From assembly GCF_015351105.1 (NCBI RefSeq), contig NZ_JADKRR010000001.1, positions 62,001 to 126,000 on the forward strand: 64,000 nucleotides of DNA. The letters run 5' to 3'. The position numbers and the translations under genes are program-made. The stretch comes from Clavibacter sp. VKM Ac-2872 (GTDB taxonomy: Bacteria > Actinomycetota > Actinomycetes > Actinomycetales > Microbacteriaceae). A model generated the notes under the pieces. It was not told the DNA's origin and did no database searches. It worked only from the letters and a program-made list of their open reading frames with translations. Each line of letters opens with the position of its first letter. Within the stretch, counting starts at the first letter, position 1. Of the stretch, positions 32,901-42,956 are shown piece after piece.

Positions 32901-34889
32901 TCAGCTCACGTGCACATCCGGCCGCCGTGCCCGCACCGGCTCGGCCCGCCGCAGCACCTCGCGCGTGACCGGGGCGACCTCGCCCGTGCCGGTCACGAGG
33001 AAGCGGAGGAGGTTGCCCACGGGCGACCCCTCCGTCCACTCGAAGTAGACGCCGGGCTTCACGCCCGTGAGGTCGCGCACGGCGAGGAGCACGGCGGCGA
33101 TCGTGTTGGGGACGTTGCCGCTCGTGACCTGGAGCACGCGGAAGCCGCAGCGCACGATGCCCCGCACCACGAGGTCCTCCTCGAACTCGGAGGAGTCGCC
33201 CGGGGTGACCTCGAGGAAGATCACGGGCGCGCGCGCCGGGATCCCGCTGTCGCGCCGCTCGTCGCTCGCCTTGCGGCGGTACTCGGCGATCCGCTCGGCC
33301 TCCGTCAGCGCCTCGTCGGGCTCGTCCGGCTCGTGGGCGATGATGCTCACCGCGCCGTAGTCCTCCGCATCCTCGATGACGAAGGCGCGGGCCTGCTCGT
33401 CCATCGTGAGCGAGGTCGCGCGCAGCTGGAACGAGCGCTGGATCCGGCTGACGATCGAGACCACGAGGATCCCGAGGATGAACAGCGCCGCGATGCGCAC
33501 GCCGTCCGGCCGCTCGATCACGTTCACCACGGTCGTGTACGCGAACACCGCCGCGATGACCGCGAAGCCGATCGTGCGCTTGCGCTGCCCGGCCTTCTTC
33601 GCCGACAGGGTCACCGCGACCGAGGCCGAGGTGATGAGCACGAGCACGCCGGTCGCGTAGGCGCCGGCCTGCGCGTCCACGTCCGCCTGGAACACGAGCG
33701 TCACGATCACGGCGATGGCCGTGAAGACGAGCACGAGCGGACGGACGGCCGCGGCCCAGTGCGGCGCCATGCCGTAGCGCGGCAGGTAGCGCGGCACGAT
33801 GTTGAGGAGCCCGGCCATCGCGGAGGCGCCCGCGAACCAGAGGATGCAGATCGTGCTGATGTCGTAGAGCGTGCCGAACCCGTCGCCGAGGAACTGGTGC
33901 GCGAGGTACGCGAGCGCCCGCCCGCTGGCCTTGCCGCCGTCCTGGAACTCGGCCTGCGGGATCAGCAGGGTCGTCACGAAGCTCGACGTGATGAGGAACG
34001 CGCTCATGATGAGCGCGGCCGTCGCGAGCAGCCGCTTCGTGCCGTGGATCCGCGCCCGCGGCACGCCGTCGGCGTCGTCCTCGCCGCGCACCTGCGGCAT
34101 CACCGCGACGCCCGTCTCGAAGCCGGAGAGGCCGAGCGCGAGCTTCGGGAAGACGATGAGCGCGATGCCCACCATCACGAGCGGGTTGCCGTGCTGCGCC
34201 GTGAGGGCGAGCCACCAGTCGTCGATGACCTGCAGGTTCCCGGCCACGTGGAAGAGGGAGACGACGATCACGACGGCGTTGAGCGCGAGGAAGACGCCCA
34301 CGAGCACGACCGCGATGGAGATCGCCTCCGTGAAGCCGCGCAGGAACACGAACGCGAGCGCGGCCAGCAGCACGAGGGTCAGCAGCACCTCGTTGCCCTG
34401 GAACCAGTCCGGCGCGAACGGGTTCTCGACGGCGTGCGCGGTCGCGTCCGCGGCCGACAGCGTGATGGTGATGAGGAAGTCGGTCGCCGCGAACCCGAGC
34501 AGCACGAGCACGAAGAGCTTGCCGCCCCACCAGGGGAGGAGGCGCTCGAGCATGGCGATGGATCCCTCGCCGCGCGGGCTCTCGCGCGCCACCCGCCGGT
34601 AGACGGGGAGGGCGCCGAGCAGCGTCAGGAGGATGAGGACGAGCGTCGCGAGCGGCGACAGCAGTCCGGCTGCGACCGCCGCGATGGCGGGCTGGTAGCC
34701 GAGCGTGGAGAAGTAGTCGACGCCCGTCAGGCACATGACGCGCCACCACGAGTGCGTCTTCTCGACGGTCTCGGCGTGCGGGCCGGGATGCGCGCCGGAC
34801 GCGCCGGGCAGGCCGTCGAGGAGCCAGGCGGTGATCCCCGCGCGGGCACGCCGCTGCTCGGGCGCGCGCAGCAGCTCGGGCGCGCTCAC
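32901..34889 (-). CDS. APC-superfamily amino-acid permease with C-terminal soluble domain
   Basis: A 662-residue transporter. About twelve membrane segments lie in residues 40-480, starting with [20 protein letters not shown] (the TM1 unwound region) and including [20 protein letters not shown]. The last 170 residues form a soluble cytoplasmic domain ([39 protein letters not shown]). The GTG at 34889 is the only credible start: it overlaps the stop of a 22-codon leader ORF in GTGA. Substrate unknown. The final 33 bp are duplicated at 30741. Confidence 0.9.
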   Translation of the reverse strand: MSAPELLRAPEQRRARAGITAWLLDGLPGASGAHPGPHAETVEKTHSWWRVMCLTGVDYFSTLGYQPAIAAVAAGLLSPLATLVLILLTLLGALPVYRRVARESPRGEGSIAMLERLLPWWGGKLFVLVLLGFAATDFLITITLSAADATAHAVENPFAPDWFQGNEVLLTLVLLAALAFVFLRGFTEAISIAVVLVGVFLALNAVVIVVSLFHVAGNLQVIDDWWLALTAQHGNPLVMVGIALIVFPKLALGLSGFETGVAVMPQVRGEDDADGVPRARIHGTKRLLATAALIMSAFLITSSFVTTLLIPQAEFQDGGKASGRALAYLAHQFLGDGFGTLYDISTICILWFAGASAMAGLLNIVPRYLPRYGMAPHWAAAVRPLVLVFTAIAVIVTLVFQADVDAQAGAYATGVLVLITSASVAVTLSAKKAGQRKRTIGFAVIAAVFAYTTVVNVIERPDGVRIAALFILGILVVSIVSRIQRSFQLRATSLTMDEQARAFVIEDAEDYGAVSIIAHEPDEPDEALTEAERIAEYRRKASDERRDSGIPARAPVIFLEVTPGDSSEFEEDLVVRGIVRCGFRVLQVTSGNVPNTIAAVLLAVRDLTGVKPGVYFEWTEGSPVGNLLRFLVTGTGEVAPVTREVLRRAEPVRARRPDVHVS
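32902..32934 (-). repeat. 3' end of the APC permease gene, repeated at 30741-30773
   Basis: Intact copy of the 33-bp direct repeat (31 of 33 identical), in the same orientation and 2.16 kb from the second copy. It encodes the permease C terminus. Confidence 0.82.
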
Positions 34890-34954
34890 GACCGGGCCGC
34901 CGCGGTGGCGGAGCGGAGCGGGGACGTCATCTGACCGTGATCCGGGCAGTGCAC
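34886..34954 (-). CDS. 22-codon leader ORF coupled to the APC permease
   Basis: Starts at GTG 34954 with AGGAGG 7 bases upstream, the best ribosome site in the region. It encodes 22 residues ([20 protein letters not shown] and two more) and stops at TGA overlapping the permease GTG (GTGA). The permease start has no ribosome site of its own, so it is likely translated by re-initiation after this leader. Whether the peptide itself matters is unknown. Confidence 0.6.
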   Translation of the reverse strand: MHCPDHGQMTSPLRSATAAARS

Positions 34955-35111
34955 GGGTGATCCTCCTGAGGCGGCGCCGGGACCCCGTCTCGCGGATGCG
35001 ACGGTCGGGCCCGGCAACATCGTCGGCCCATCGTGCCACTTCCGGGCGGGAGGCGGGTGGGCGTGCAGGGTGCGGTCACGCGGGGGACGTTCCGCGGATG
35101 ACGCCGGGAGG

Positions 35112-35465
35112 TCAGGAGCGCGGCGGCACGGGATCGAACCGGCCGTCGACGAGCACGAAGCGACGCTCCTGGTCGGCGCCGGGATCCGTGTCGGGCACGC
35201 TGATCCACTCCTCCATGTGGATGGCGAGCAGGCGGAAGGCGGCCGTCCGCGGGCTCGCGTGCCGCCAGAGGCCGCGGCCGCTCGGGCCGAGGACGGCGAT
35301 GGCTCGCGTGACGGATCCTCGCGGGAGGTCCCAGCGCACGGCGGGTTGGCCGTCGGCGCGATCGGCGAGGACGACGGAAGCTGTCGTGAATGTCGCGTCG
35401 GCGAAGGGCAGATCCTCCTGCCGCAGGTGCTCGAGGAACAGGCGGCGGTCGTCGTCGGTGTCCAT
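35112..35465 (-). CDS. Hypothetical soluble protein
   Basis: A 117-residue acidic protein from the ATG at 35465, with GGGAGGA 8 bases upstream. Stretches such as ADGQPAVRWDLPRGSVTRAI and FRLLAIHMEEWISVPDT suggest a compact alpha/beta fold. No family, signal or membrane segment recognised. It lies between the MFS pump and the APC permease on the same strand. Confidence 0.7.
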   Translation of the reverse strand: MDTDDDRRLFLEHLRQEDLPFADATFTTASVVLADRADGQPAVRWDLPRGSVTRAIAVLGPSGRGLWRHASPRTAAFRLLAIHMEEWISVPDTDPGADQERRFVLVDGRFDPVPPRS

Positions 35466-35547
35466 GGGGCGATCCTCCCGCGTCAGGGTCCGCCGCATCA
35501 GCGTGAGGTGCCCGCGCGCTCGATCGGGGATCCGCCCGTAGCGGTCG

Positions 35548-36777
35548 TCATCCGCCGCTGCGAGCCCGGGACGCCCACAGCTGCGCGGCGAGACCGACCA
35601 CGATGAAGCCGCACATCAGCGCCCCCATCGCGGTCGCGGTGCCCCCGAGGGCGCCCGCGAGCGGCGTCGCCAGCCCGCCGAGGCCGAACTGCAGGCCGCC
35701 CACGAGCGCGGAGGCGGTGCCGGGGTGCCGATGGCCGAGCGCCTGGGTGAGGGTGATGGATCCGGGGATCACCCAGCCCCAGCCCGCCGTGACGAGGGCG
35801 AGGGCCGGCCAGACCAGCGCGGGGCCCGTCCCCGCGAGGGCGCCGACGAGCACGAGGGTCGAGCCGAGCGCGCAGGTGGCGAGGCCGATGGTGAAGAGGC
35901 GGTCCTCGTCGAAGCGGCCGATGAGGCGGCGGAAGACGAGGGTCGACGCGATCATGCAGGAGGCGTTGGAGGCGAACACCAGCGTGTAGAGGCCCTCGCC
36001 GAAGCCGTACTGCTCCTGGAACACGAACGACGAGGTGGCGATGTAGGAGAAGAACCCGATGGTCGCGGCGCACCCGGTGATCAGGTACCAGCGGAAGCGG
36101 GGGATGCGCAGCAGCTCCGCCATCCGGCCGAGCACAGCGCGGAGGGAGGTGCCGCCCGCATCCGCGCGGACGAGCGTCTCCGGCAGCAGCCGGGCCGCGG
36201 CGAGCGTGAGGGCCAGGCCGAGCGCGGCCAGCACGAGGAACGCGGCGCGCCACGACGAGAAGGTCAGCACGAGCCCGCCGACGAGCGGGGCGACGACCGG
36301 GCCGACCGAGTTGACGACCGCGAGCGTCGCGAAGAGGCGGCTGCGGAGGGTGCCCGTGGCGGCGTCGCCGACCATGGCGCGGGCCGAGACCGCGGCGGCG
36401 GCACCGCCCAGGCCCTGCACGACGCGGGCGAGGATCAGCGTCGTCACGTCGGGCGAGACCGCGCAGACGACGCTGGCGATGGTGAACAGGGCGGTCCCGG
36501 CGAGGAGGATGCGGCGGCGGCCCACGCCGTCGCTGATCGGCCCGATGACCAGCTGGCCGACCGCGAACGCGACGAGGAAGGCGGTCAACGTCAGCTGCAC
36601 CGATGCCGTCGACGCGTCGAGGTCGGTGGCGATGGCTGGCAGGCCGGGGATGTAGAGGTCGGTCGCGAAGGGCGAGATGCCGACGATGAGGGCGACGGTG
36701 AGGAGGGGACCGCGGCGCGCGGTCCATGACGTGCGCGGGTCGGGATCGGGGGCCGGGTCTCGGGCGTCGTCGCTCAT
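35548..36777 (-). CDS. MFS drug exporter of the Bcr/CflA type (DHA1)
   Basis: A 409-residue twelve-segment proton antiporter. TDLYIPGLPAIATDLDAS near residue 40 is the Bcr/CflA hallmark. The loop 2-3 motif DGVGRRRILLAG and the antiporter motif C region (VVNSVGPVVAPLVGGLV) are present. It should confer efflux of an antibiotic or other small compound. No adjacent regulator. Divergent from hsdM. Confidence 0.93.
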   Translation of the reverse strand: MSDDARDPAPDPDPRTSWTARRGPLLTVALIVGISPFATDLYIPGLPAIATDLDASTASVQLTLTAFLVAFAVGQLVIGPISDGVGRRRILLAGTALFTIASVVCAVSPDVTTLILARVVQGLGGAAAAVSARAMVGDAATGTLRSRLFATLAVVNSVGPVVAPLVGGLVLTFSSWRAAFLVLAALGLALTLAAARLLPETLVRADAGGTSLRAVLGRMAELLRIPRFRWYLITGCAATIGFFSYIATSSFVFQEQYGFGEGLYTLVFASNASCMIASTLVFRRLIGRFDEDRLFTIGLATCALGSTLVLVGALAGTGPALVWPALALVTAGWGWVIPGSITLTQALGHRHPGTASALVGGLQFGLGGLATPLAGALGGTATAMGALMCGFIVVGLAAQLWASRARSGG

Positions 36778-36872
36778 CCATCCCGACGGTAGCCCGGTCG
36801 CCGCCCGGAGGCGTCGACCGCAGCAGGTCGCGGCACCACGTCCAGCGGCCGCGGTGCGGATATCGTCAGTGC

Positions 36873-38333
36873 GTGATCACTGGAGAGCTCAAGAGCAAGA
36901 TCGACCGGGTCTGGGACGCGTTCTGGTCAGGGGGGATCTCGAACCCGCTCGAGGTGATCGAGCAGATCACCTACCTGCTGTTCCTCCGGCGACTCGACGA
37001 CCTGCAGGAGCTCGCCGAGAAGAAGGCCCGTACCACCGGAGATCCGATCGTGAAGCCGATCTACCGGCCGCGCCAGCAGCATCTGAGGTGGAGTCACTTC
37101 AAGAACGAGGACCCCGAGATCATGCACGAGGTGGTCGGTGAGGAGGTGTTCCCCTTCTTGCAGGACCTGGGCGGCGACGGGTCGACCTACGGCGAGCACA
37201 TGCGCGACGCACGCTTCACCATCCCGACCCCCGCGCTGCTGTCGCGCGTGGTCGACATGCTCGACGACATCCCCATGGCGGAGCGCGACACCAACGGCGA
37301 CCTGTACGAGTACCTGCTGTCGAAGATCGCCTCGGCCGGCGTCAACGGCCAGTTCCGCACGCCGCGCCACATCATCGAGCTGATGGTCGCCATGACGGCG
37401 CCGCAGCCCGAGGACGAGATCTGCGACCCGGCGTGCGGTACCGCAGGGTTCCTCGTCGCCGCCTCCGAGTACGTTCGGCGCGAGCACCCCGGTGTGATGA
37501 CGAACGCCGCGCAGCGCTCGCACTTCCACTCGAGCATGTTCCACGGGTTCGACTTCGACGCGACGATGCTGCGCATCGGCAGCATGAACATGCTGCTGCA
37601 CGGTGTCGAATCGCCCGACATCCGCTATCGCGACTCGCTCTCTGAGGGCGTGAGCGCCGACTCGGAGCGCTACTCGCTGATCCTGGCGAACCCGCCGTTC
37701 GCCGGTTCGCTCGACTACGAGTCGACGTCGAAGGACCTGCAGAGCGTCGTGAAGACGAAGAAGACCGAGCTGCTCTTCATGGCCCTGTTCCTCAAGCTAC
37801 TGAAGCCGGGTGGCCGCGCGGCCGTGATCGTGCCGGACGGTGTGCTCTTCGGCTCGTCGACGGCGCACAAGGCGTTGCGGCGCATGCTCGTGGAGGACCA
37901 GAAGCTCGATGCGGTCGTCAAGCTCCCCTCTGGTGTCTTCCGCCCGTACGCGGGTGTCTCGACCGCGATCCTGTTCTTCACGAAGACGGACTCCGGCGGC
38001 ACCGACGACGTCTGGTTCTACGACGTGCGCGCCGACGGATTCTCCCTCGATGACAAGCGGAAGCCGATCGAGGTGAACGATCTGCCGGATGCGCTCGCGC
38101 GGTGGGCAGACCGACGCACCACGGAACGCGAACGAGCCCGGACCGACCAGTCGTTTACGGTGCCCAAGTCGGACATAGTCGCGCAGGGCTACGACCTGTC
38201 GCTCAACCGCTACAAGGAGGTCGTGCACGATGAGGTCGAGCACCGGCCGCCCTTGGAGATCATCGCCGACATCGAAGCTCTTGAGACCGAGATCGCGGAT
38301 GGGCTCGCCGAGCTGAAGGCGATGCTCGCATGA
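36873..38333 (+). CDS. hsdM: Type I restriction-modification system, methyltransferase subunit
   Basis: A 486-residue N6-adenine methyltransferase. An N-terminal helical domain (residues 1-150) is followed by the SAM motif I DPACGTAGF at 185-193 and the catalytic NPPF at 273-276. The order gamma-class I to IV fits HsdM. Starts at GTG 36873 (VITGELKSKIDRVWDAFW). First gene of hsdMSR, overlapping hsdS by ATGA. It protects host DNA and is required for restriction. Confidence 0.96.
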   Translation: MITGELKSKIDRVWDAFWSGGISNPLEVIEQITYLLFLRRLDDLQELAEKKARTTGDPIVKPIYRPRQQHLRWSHFKNEDPEIMHEVVGEEVFPFLQDLGGDGSTYGEHMRDARFTIPTPALLSRVVDMLDDIPMAERDTNGDLYEYLLSKIASAGVNGQFRTPRHIIELMVAMTAPQPEDEICDPACGTAGFLVAASEYVRREHPGVMTNAAQRSHFHSSMFHGFDFDATMLRIGSMNMLLHGVESPDIRYRDSLSEGVSADSERYSLILANPPFAGSLDYESTSKDLQSVVKTKKTELLFMALFLKLLKPGGRAAVIVPDGVLFGSSTAHKALRRMLVEDQKLDAVVKLPSGVFRPYAGVSTAILFFTKTDSGGTDDVWFYDVRADGFSLDDKRKPIEVNDLPDALARWADRRTTERERARTDQSFTVPKSDIVAQGYDLSLNRYKEVVHDEVEHRPPLEIIADIEALETEIADGLAELKAMLA

Positions 38334-39472
38334 AGTCCGCACGGCTCAGTGACGTTGCGCTCATTCAGCGAGAATCAGTTCACCCGACTCAGGTTGATCC
38401 CAGCACGATTTATCTCGGACTTGAGCACCTCGAACGAGGCGGCAGGATAATTGGATACGATACGGTTGGCAACGCGGGACTAGCGAGCAACAAGTATGTC
38501 TTTTCTTCTCAACATATTCTTTATGGCAAGCTTCGCCCAAACTTAGGTAAAATCAGCAGACCGACCTTCGGCGGCGTCTGCAGTACGGATATTCTTCCTG
38601 TACTACCGAGCGCAAAAATAGACCGGGATTATCTCACTCATTACTTATCCCAGCCGTCGATGGTGGACTTCGCCGCGTCCCGGGCCTCCGGGGCTAGCTT
38701 GCCGAGATTGAGTCCGACGACCCTCGGCGCGTTTCAAATCCCCCTGCCGCCGCTCGACGAGCAGCGCCGAATCGCCGCGATCCTCGACCATGCCGACGAA
38801 TTACGGGTCAAGCGCCGCCAAATGTTCCTCTTGCATTCCTCGCTGGGCACGGCCCTTTATTCCGACATGTTCAGGGCTGGGGGTGCAAAAGTCAGCCTCG
38901 GAAGCATCGCTGTCGTCCGCGGTGGGAAGCGATTGCGGAAAAGTGAATCGTACTCTCCAGGGCCAACGCGCCATCCGTATATTAGAGTCACTGACCTAGT
39001 CGACGGAGTCGTTGACCATAAAAACGTCCGCTACATCGATGAAGCAGTTCATGCTGGTATATCACGATACATCGTGAATGCCGACGATGTTATCATCTCG
39101 ATTGCGGGTACTATCGGTTTAGTCGCGTCCGTGCCCCCGGCTTTTATCGGAGCCAATCTAACGGAGAATGCTGCGAGAATTGTGCCGCGTCAGCCGGAAA
39201 CATATAGGTCGGAATGGCTTGCGTTCGCACTCCGCACTCCCGAACTGCAAGCTCAGATTCGCAGCCTTATCGGGCAAGTGACGATAGGGAAGCTTGCGCT
39301 ATTTCGCATCGAGACGCTCGAGCTCACCCTGCCGCCTCTCGATAAGCAAGACCTCTTTTTGTCTCGGCTGGCATCTTTGCGCGAGTGGGCGGCCCAACTT
39401 AGGGAGGCCTCGAATATCGCGGATGAGCTCTTTGCGTCGCTGCAGAACAGTATGTTTCGAGGTGAACTGTGA
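38330..39472 (+). CDS. hsdS: Type I restriction-modification system, specificity subunit
   Basis: A 380-residue DNA-recognition subunit. Two target-recognition domains (residues about 1-140 and 190-330), each followed by a helical spacer that begins IPLPPLDEQRRIAAILDHAD and LTLPPLDKQDLFLSRLASLR. GC is clearly lower than in hsdM and hsdR, as often seen for the exchangeable S gene, so the recognition sequence was probably acquired separately. ATGA overlap with hsdM and GTGA overlap with hsdR. Confidence 0.94.
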   Translation: MKSARLSDVALIQRESVHPTQVDPSTIYLGLEHLERGGRIIGYDTVGNAGLASNKYVFSSQHILYGKLRPNLGKISRPTFGGVCSTDILPVLPSAKIDRDYLTHYLSQPSMVDFAASRASGASLPRLSPTTLGAFQIPLPPLDEQRRIAAILDHADELRVKRRQMFLLHSSLGTALYSDMFRAGGAKVSLGSIAVVRGGKRLRKSESYSPGPTRHPYIRVTDLVDGVVDHKNVRYIDEAVHAGISRYIVNADDVIISIAGTIGLVASVPPAFIGANLTENAARIVPRQPETYRSEWLAFALRTPELQAQIRSLIGQVTIGKLALFRIETLELTLPPLDKQDLFLSRLASLREWAAQLREASNIADELFASLQNSMFRGEL

Positions 39473-42400
39473 CCGCCAACTTCGCCTTCGCTCGCGCCGC
39501 ATGGCCGGATGTCTTCGAGGACGCGTCCCGGGCAGAGTCCTACCTCTCCACCGACCCGCGGTCGGCGTGCTTCTACAGCCGCCGCGCGGTGGAACAGCTC
39601 GTGGGGCACCTCTACGACGTGCTCGACCTGCCGGTCCCGTACCAGGACGACCTCGCCGCGCGCATCAACGACGCTGGCTTCGCGCGGGTCGCGGGGGTGG
39701 GGATCGGGCAGAAGCTGAACCTCATCCGCAAGCTGGGCAACCAGGCGGTGCACGCGCAGCAGCCGATCCGGCCAGACGTCGCGCTCGCGGCGTTGCGGGA
39801 GCTGCACCACGTGCTGGTGTGGGCGACGTTCCGGCACTCGGCGCATCCGGAGGGCGTGCCGACGGGCGTGCGGTTCGATCCGCAGCTCGCGGCCCGCGCG
39901 GCGCCGCTGACGCGGGACGACGTGCAGCGGCTGGCGGCCAGGTTCGCCGCGCAGGACCAAGCCCACGCGAAGGCCCTCGCCGACCGCGACGAGTTGGCCG
40001 CACAGCAGGCCGCGGAGATCGAGCAGCTGCGCGAGCAGATCGCTGCGGCTCAGGCGACGAACCACGGATCCGACGACCACGACTACTCGGAGGCCGAGAC
40101 CCGGGACCTCTTCATCGACGTGCTGCTGGCCGAAGCGGGCTGGCCGCTGGCTGACGCGCGTGATCGTGAGTTCCAGGTCACCGGCATGCCGAACGGCCCC
40201 GGAATGGGATTCGTCGACTACGTGCTGTGGGGCACCGACGGACTGCCGCTGGCCGTCGTCGAGGCGAAGCGCACGAGGAAGAGCGCGCAGGTCGGACAGC
40301 AGCAGGCGAAGCTCTACGCCGACAGCCTGGAGGCGACCCACGGGCGACGTCCTGTCGTGTTCTTCACGAACGGATACGAGCACTGGCTATGGGATGACGA
40401 GGCGGGCTATCCGCCGCGGCAGGTCGCCGGGTTCTACACGCGCAGCGAGCTCGAGCTGATGATCCAGCGCCGTTCGACCCGCCTGCCGCTTTCCGGGGCC
40501 GAGATCGACGCGGCCATCGCGGGCCGCCACTACCAGGCGCAGGCGATCCGCGCGGTGGGGGACGCGTTCGACCGCAAGCAACGGCAGGCGCTGCTGGTCA
40601 TGGCGACCGGGTCGGGCAAGACGCGGACGGTCATCGCCCTGGCCGATCAGCTGATGAAGGCGAGGTGGGCGAAGCGCATCCTGTTCCTCGCGGATCGCAC
40701 CGCGCTCGTGAAGCAGGCCACGAACGCGTTCAAGGCCCACCTGCCGGGAGCCACGACGGTGAACCTGGTGACCGAACGGAACGCCGAGGGACGCGTCTAC
40801 GTGTCGACGTATCCCACGATGATGAACCTGATCGACGAGACCTCCGACGGCGAGAGCGGCTCGATGCGGCGATTCGGGCCGGGTTTCTTCGACCTCATCG
40901 TGATCGACGAGGCGCACCGGTCGGTCTACCAGAAGTACGGGGCCATCTTCGAGTGGTTCGATGCGCTTCTGGTCGGGTTGACGGCGACGCCGAAGGACGA
41001 GGTCGACCACAACACGTACCGGCTGTTCCACCTCGAGGACGGGGTGCCGACGGATTCGTACGCGCTCGACGAGGCGGTCGACGAAGGGTTCCTCGTGCCG
41101 CCGCGCGGTATCTCCGTCGGCACTCGTTTCCTGCGCCAGGGCATTCGATACGACGAGCTCACCGCGGCGGAGAAGGAAGACTGGGACGCGCTCGACTGGG
41201 GCGAAGATGGCACGCCGACCGCGGTCGAGGCGGACGAGCTGAACCGGTTCCTCTTCAACGAGGACACCGTCGACAAGGCGCTGGCGACCCTCATGACGCG
41301 CGGCTACAAGGTCGCGGGCGGCGACCGCCTCGGCAAGACCATCGTGTTCGCCAAGAACCAGGCGCACGCCGAGTTCATCCAGCGCCGCTTCGACGAGCAG
41401 TACCCCGAGCATGCGGGGCACTTCGCGCGGACCATCACCCACAGCACGCCGTACGCGCAGAGCTTGATCGACGACTTCTCGATCGCCGACCACGCGCCGC
41501 ACATCGCGATCTCCGTCGACATGCTCGACACGGGCATCGACGTGCCCGAGATCGTCAACCTCGTGTTCTTCAAGCCGGTGCGGTCGAAGTCGAAGTTCTG
41601 GCAGATGATCGGACGCGGCACCCGGCTGCGCCCGGATCTGTTCGGCGAGGGCCAGGACAAGCAGGACTTCCTGGTCTTCGACTTCTGCGGCAACCTCGAG
41701 TTCTTCAACCAGGATCTGCCCGGGAGCGAGGGCTCCATCCAGAAGTCCCTCACGCAGCGGCTGTTCGAGGCCCGCCTCGGGCTGATCACCGGGCTCGACA
41801 GGGCACAGCTGGATCGGGAACTGCGTTCGTCGACCGCCGACACCCTCCACCGGATCGTCGCGGGCATGAACCTCGACAACTTCCTCGTACGCCCGAAGAG
41901 GCGCTGGGTCGAGCGGTTCGCGGAGGCGGCGGCGTGGGATGAGCTGACGCTCGAGGACGCGGCCGAGGTGCTCACGCACCTGGCCGGCCTGCCGTCGAGC
42001 GTCACCGATGACGATGTCGACGCCAAGCGCTTCGACCTCCTGATCTTGCGGCGACAGCTCGCGCAGCTCGACGGCGACCTGGTCGCTTGCGAGCGCATCC
42101 GCCAGCAGGTGCAGTCGATCGCGACGGCGCTGCTGGCGAAGTCCGCGATCCCGTCGGTGGCCGAACAGCTCGTGCTGCTGGAGGAGGTCGCCAGCGATGA
42201 GTGGTGGGTAGACGTGACGCTCGGCATGCTCGAGATCGTGCGACTCCGCTTCCGTGCACTCGTGCGCTTCGTGCCGAACGTCACCCGACCGCGCGTCTAC
42301 ACCGACTTCATCGATGAGCTCGGCGAGATCACCGAGATCCAGCTCCGCCAGACCACTCCGGGCACCGACCTCGAACGATTCCGTGCGAAAGCGACCGTGT

Positions 42401-42849
42401 ACCTGCGGCAGCACGAGGACCACCTTGCGCTGCAGCGCCTGCGTCGAAACAGGCAGCTGACGCCCGATGACCTGAGTGCCCTCGAGTCGATGCTGCTCGC
42501 GAGCGGCGCGGGCTCGAAGGCCGACATCGATCTCGCGACCGAACAAGCGCACGGACTCGGGACCTTCATCCGATCTCTTGTCGGATTGGATAGAGAAGCG
42601 GCGCTCGAGTCCTTTGCGCGCTTCCTCGACGGGTCGCGCTTCTCGGTCGATCAGATCCGATTCATCCATCTGATCGCCGACGAGCTCACGGCGAACGGCG
42701 TGATGGACGCGGGACGCCTCTACGAATCGCCCTACACAGACCGCGCACCGAGCGGCGTGGACTATCTCTTCGACGAGTCTGACGTGACCGTCATCGTGGA
42801 GATCCTGGCCGACATCAATGCTCACGCGCAGCCTGAAGACGTGGCCTGA
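39469..42849 (+). CDS. hsdR: Type I restriction-modification system, restriction/translocase subunit
   Basis: A 1126-residue ATP-dependent nuclease and translocase. The N terminus has a DUF4145-like domain (residues 1-110) and a coiled coil. The PD-(D/E)xK nuclease follows with Asp250 and E265-A-K267. The helicase core has Walker A TGSGKT at 380-385 and DEAH at 480-483, and a C-terminal EcoEI-type domain ends the protein. GTG start overlaps hsdS. All catalytic residues are present, so the system looks functional. Confidence 0.95.
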   Translation: MTANFAFARAAWPDVFEDASRAESYLSTDPRSACFYSRRAVEQLVGHLYDVLDLPVPYQDDLAARINDAGFARVAGVGIGQKLNLIRKLGNQAVHAQQPIRPDVALAALRELHHVLVWATFRHSAHPEGVPTGVRFDPQLAARAAPLTRDDVQRLAARFAAQDQAHAKALADRDELAAQQAAEIEQLREQIAAAQATNHGSDDHDYSEAETRDLFIDVLLAEAGWPLADARDREFQVTGMPNGPGMGFVDYVLWGTDGLPLAVVEAKRTRKSAQVGQQQAKLYADSLEATHGRRPVVFFTNGYEHWLWDDEAGYPPRQVAGFYTRSELELMIQRRSTRLPLSGAEIDAAIAGRHYQAQAIRAVGDAFDRKQRQALLVMATGSGKTRTVIALADQLMKARWAKRILFLADRTALVKQATNAFKAHLPGATTVNLVTERNAEGRVYVSTYPTMMNLIDETSDGESGSMRRFGPGFFDLIVIDEAHRSVYQKYGAIFEWFDALLVGLTATPKDEVDHNTYRLFHLEDGVPTDSYALDEAVDEGFLVPPRGISVGTRFLRQGIRYDELTAAEKEDWDALDWGEDGTPTAVEADELNRFLFNEDTVDKALATLMTRGYKVAGGDRLGKTIVFAKNQAHAEFIQRRFDEQYPEHAGHFARTITHSTPYAQSLIDDFSIADHAPHIAISVDMLDTGIDVPEIVNLVFFKPVRSKSKFWQMIGRGTRLRPDLFGEGQDKQDFLVFDFCGNLEFFNQDLPGSEGSIQKSLTQRLFEARLGLITGLDRAQLDRELRSSTADTLHRIVAGMNLDNFLVRPKRRWVERFAEAAAWDELTLEDAAEVLTHLAGLPSSVTDDDVDAKRFDLLILRRQLAQLDGDLVACERIRQQVQSIATALLAKSAIPSVAEQLVLLEEVASDEWWVDVTLGMLEIVRLRFRALVRFVPNVTRPRVYTDFIDELGEITEIQLRQTTPGTDLERFRAKATVYLRQHEDHLALQRLRRNRQLTPDDLSALESMLLASGAGSKADIDLATEQAHGLGTFIRSLVGLDREAALESFARFLDGSRFSVDQIRFIHLIADELTANGVMDAGRLYESPYTDRAPSGVDYLFDESDVTVIVEILADINAHAQPEDVA

Positions 42850-42905
42850 GCCGGCCGGATTGTTGTACGTCGAACAACCGAGGAGGCGCTGACGGCTAGA
42901 GGACG

Positions 42906-42939
42906 AGAGGGGGCCGTGGCTGATGCCACGGCCCCCTCT
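42906..42939. terminator. Perfect 15-bp hairpin after hsdR
   Basis: A 15-bp perfect stem (AGAGGGGGCCGTGGC with its complement) around a TGAT loop, followed by a T-containing stretch. It lies between convergent hsdR and the small gene at 42957, so it probably terminates in both directions. Confidence 0.85.
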
Positions 42940-42956
42940 GCGGTGTTTGGTCGGTA

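Noticed and set aside
34890-35039. 150-bp in-frame extension of the APC permease
   Set aside because: Arg-rich, not membrane-like, and lacks a start with a ribosome site. The ribosome site in this stretch serves a different frame (the leader ORF).
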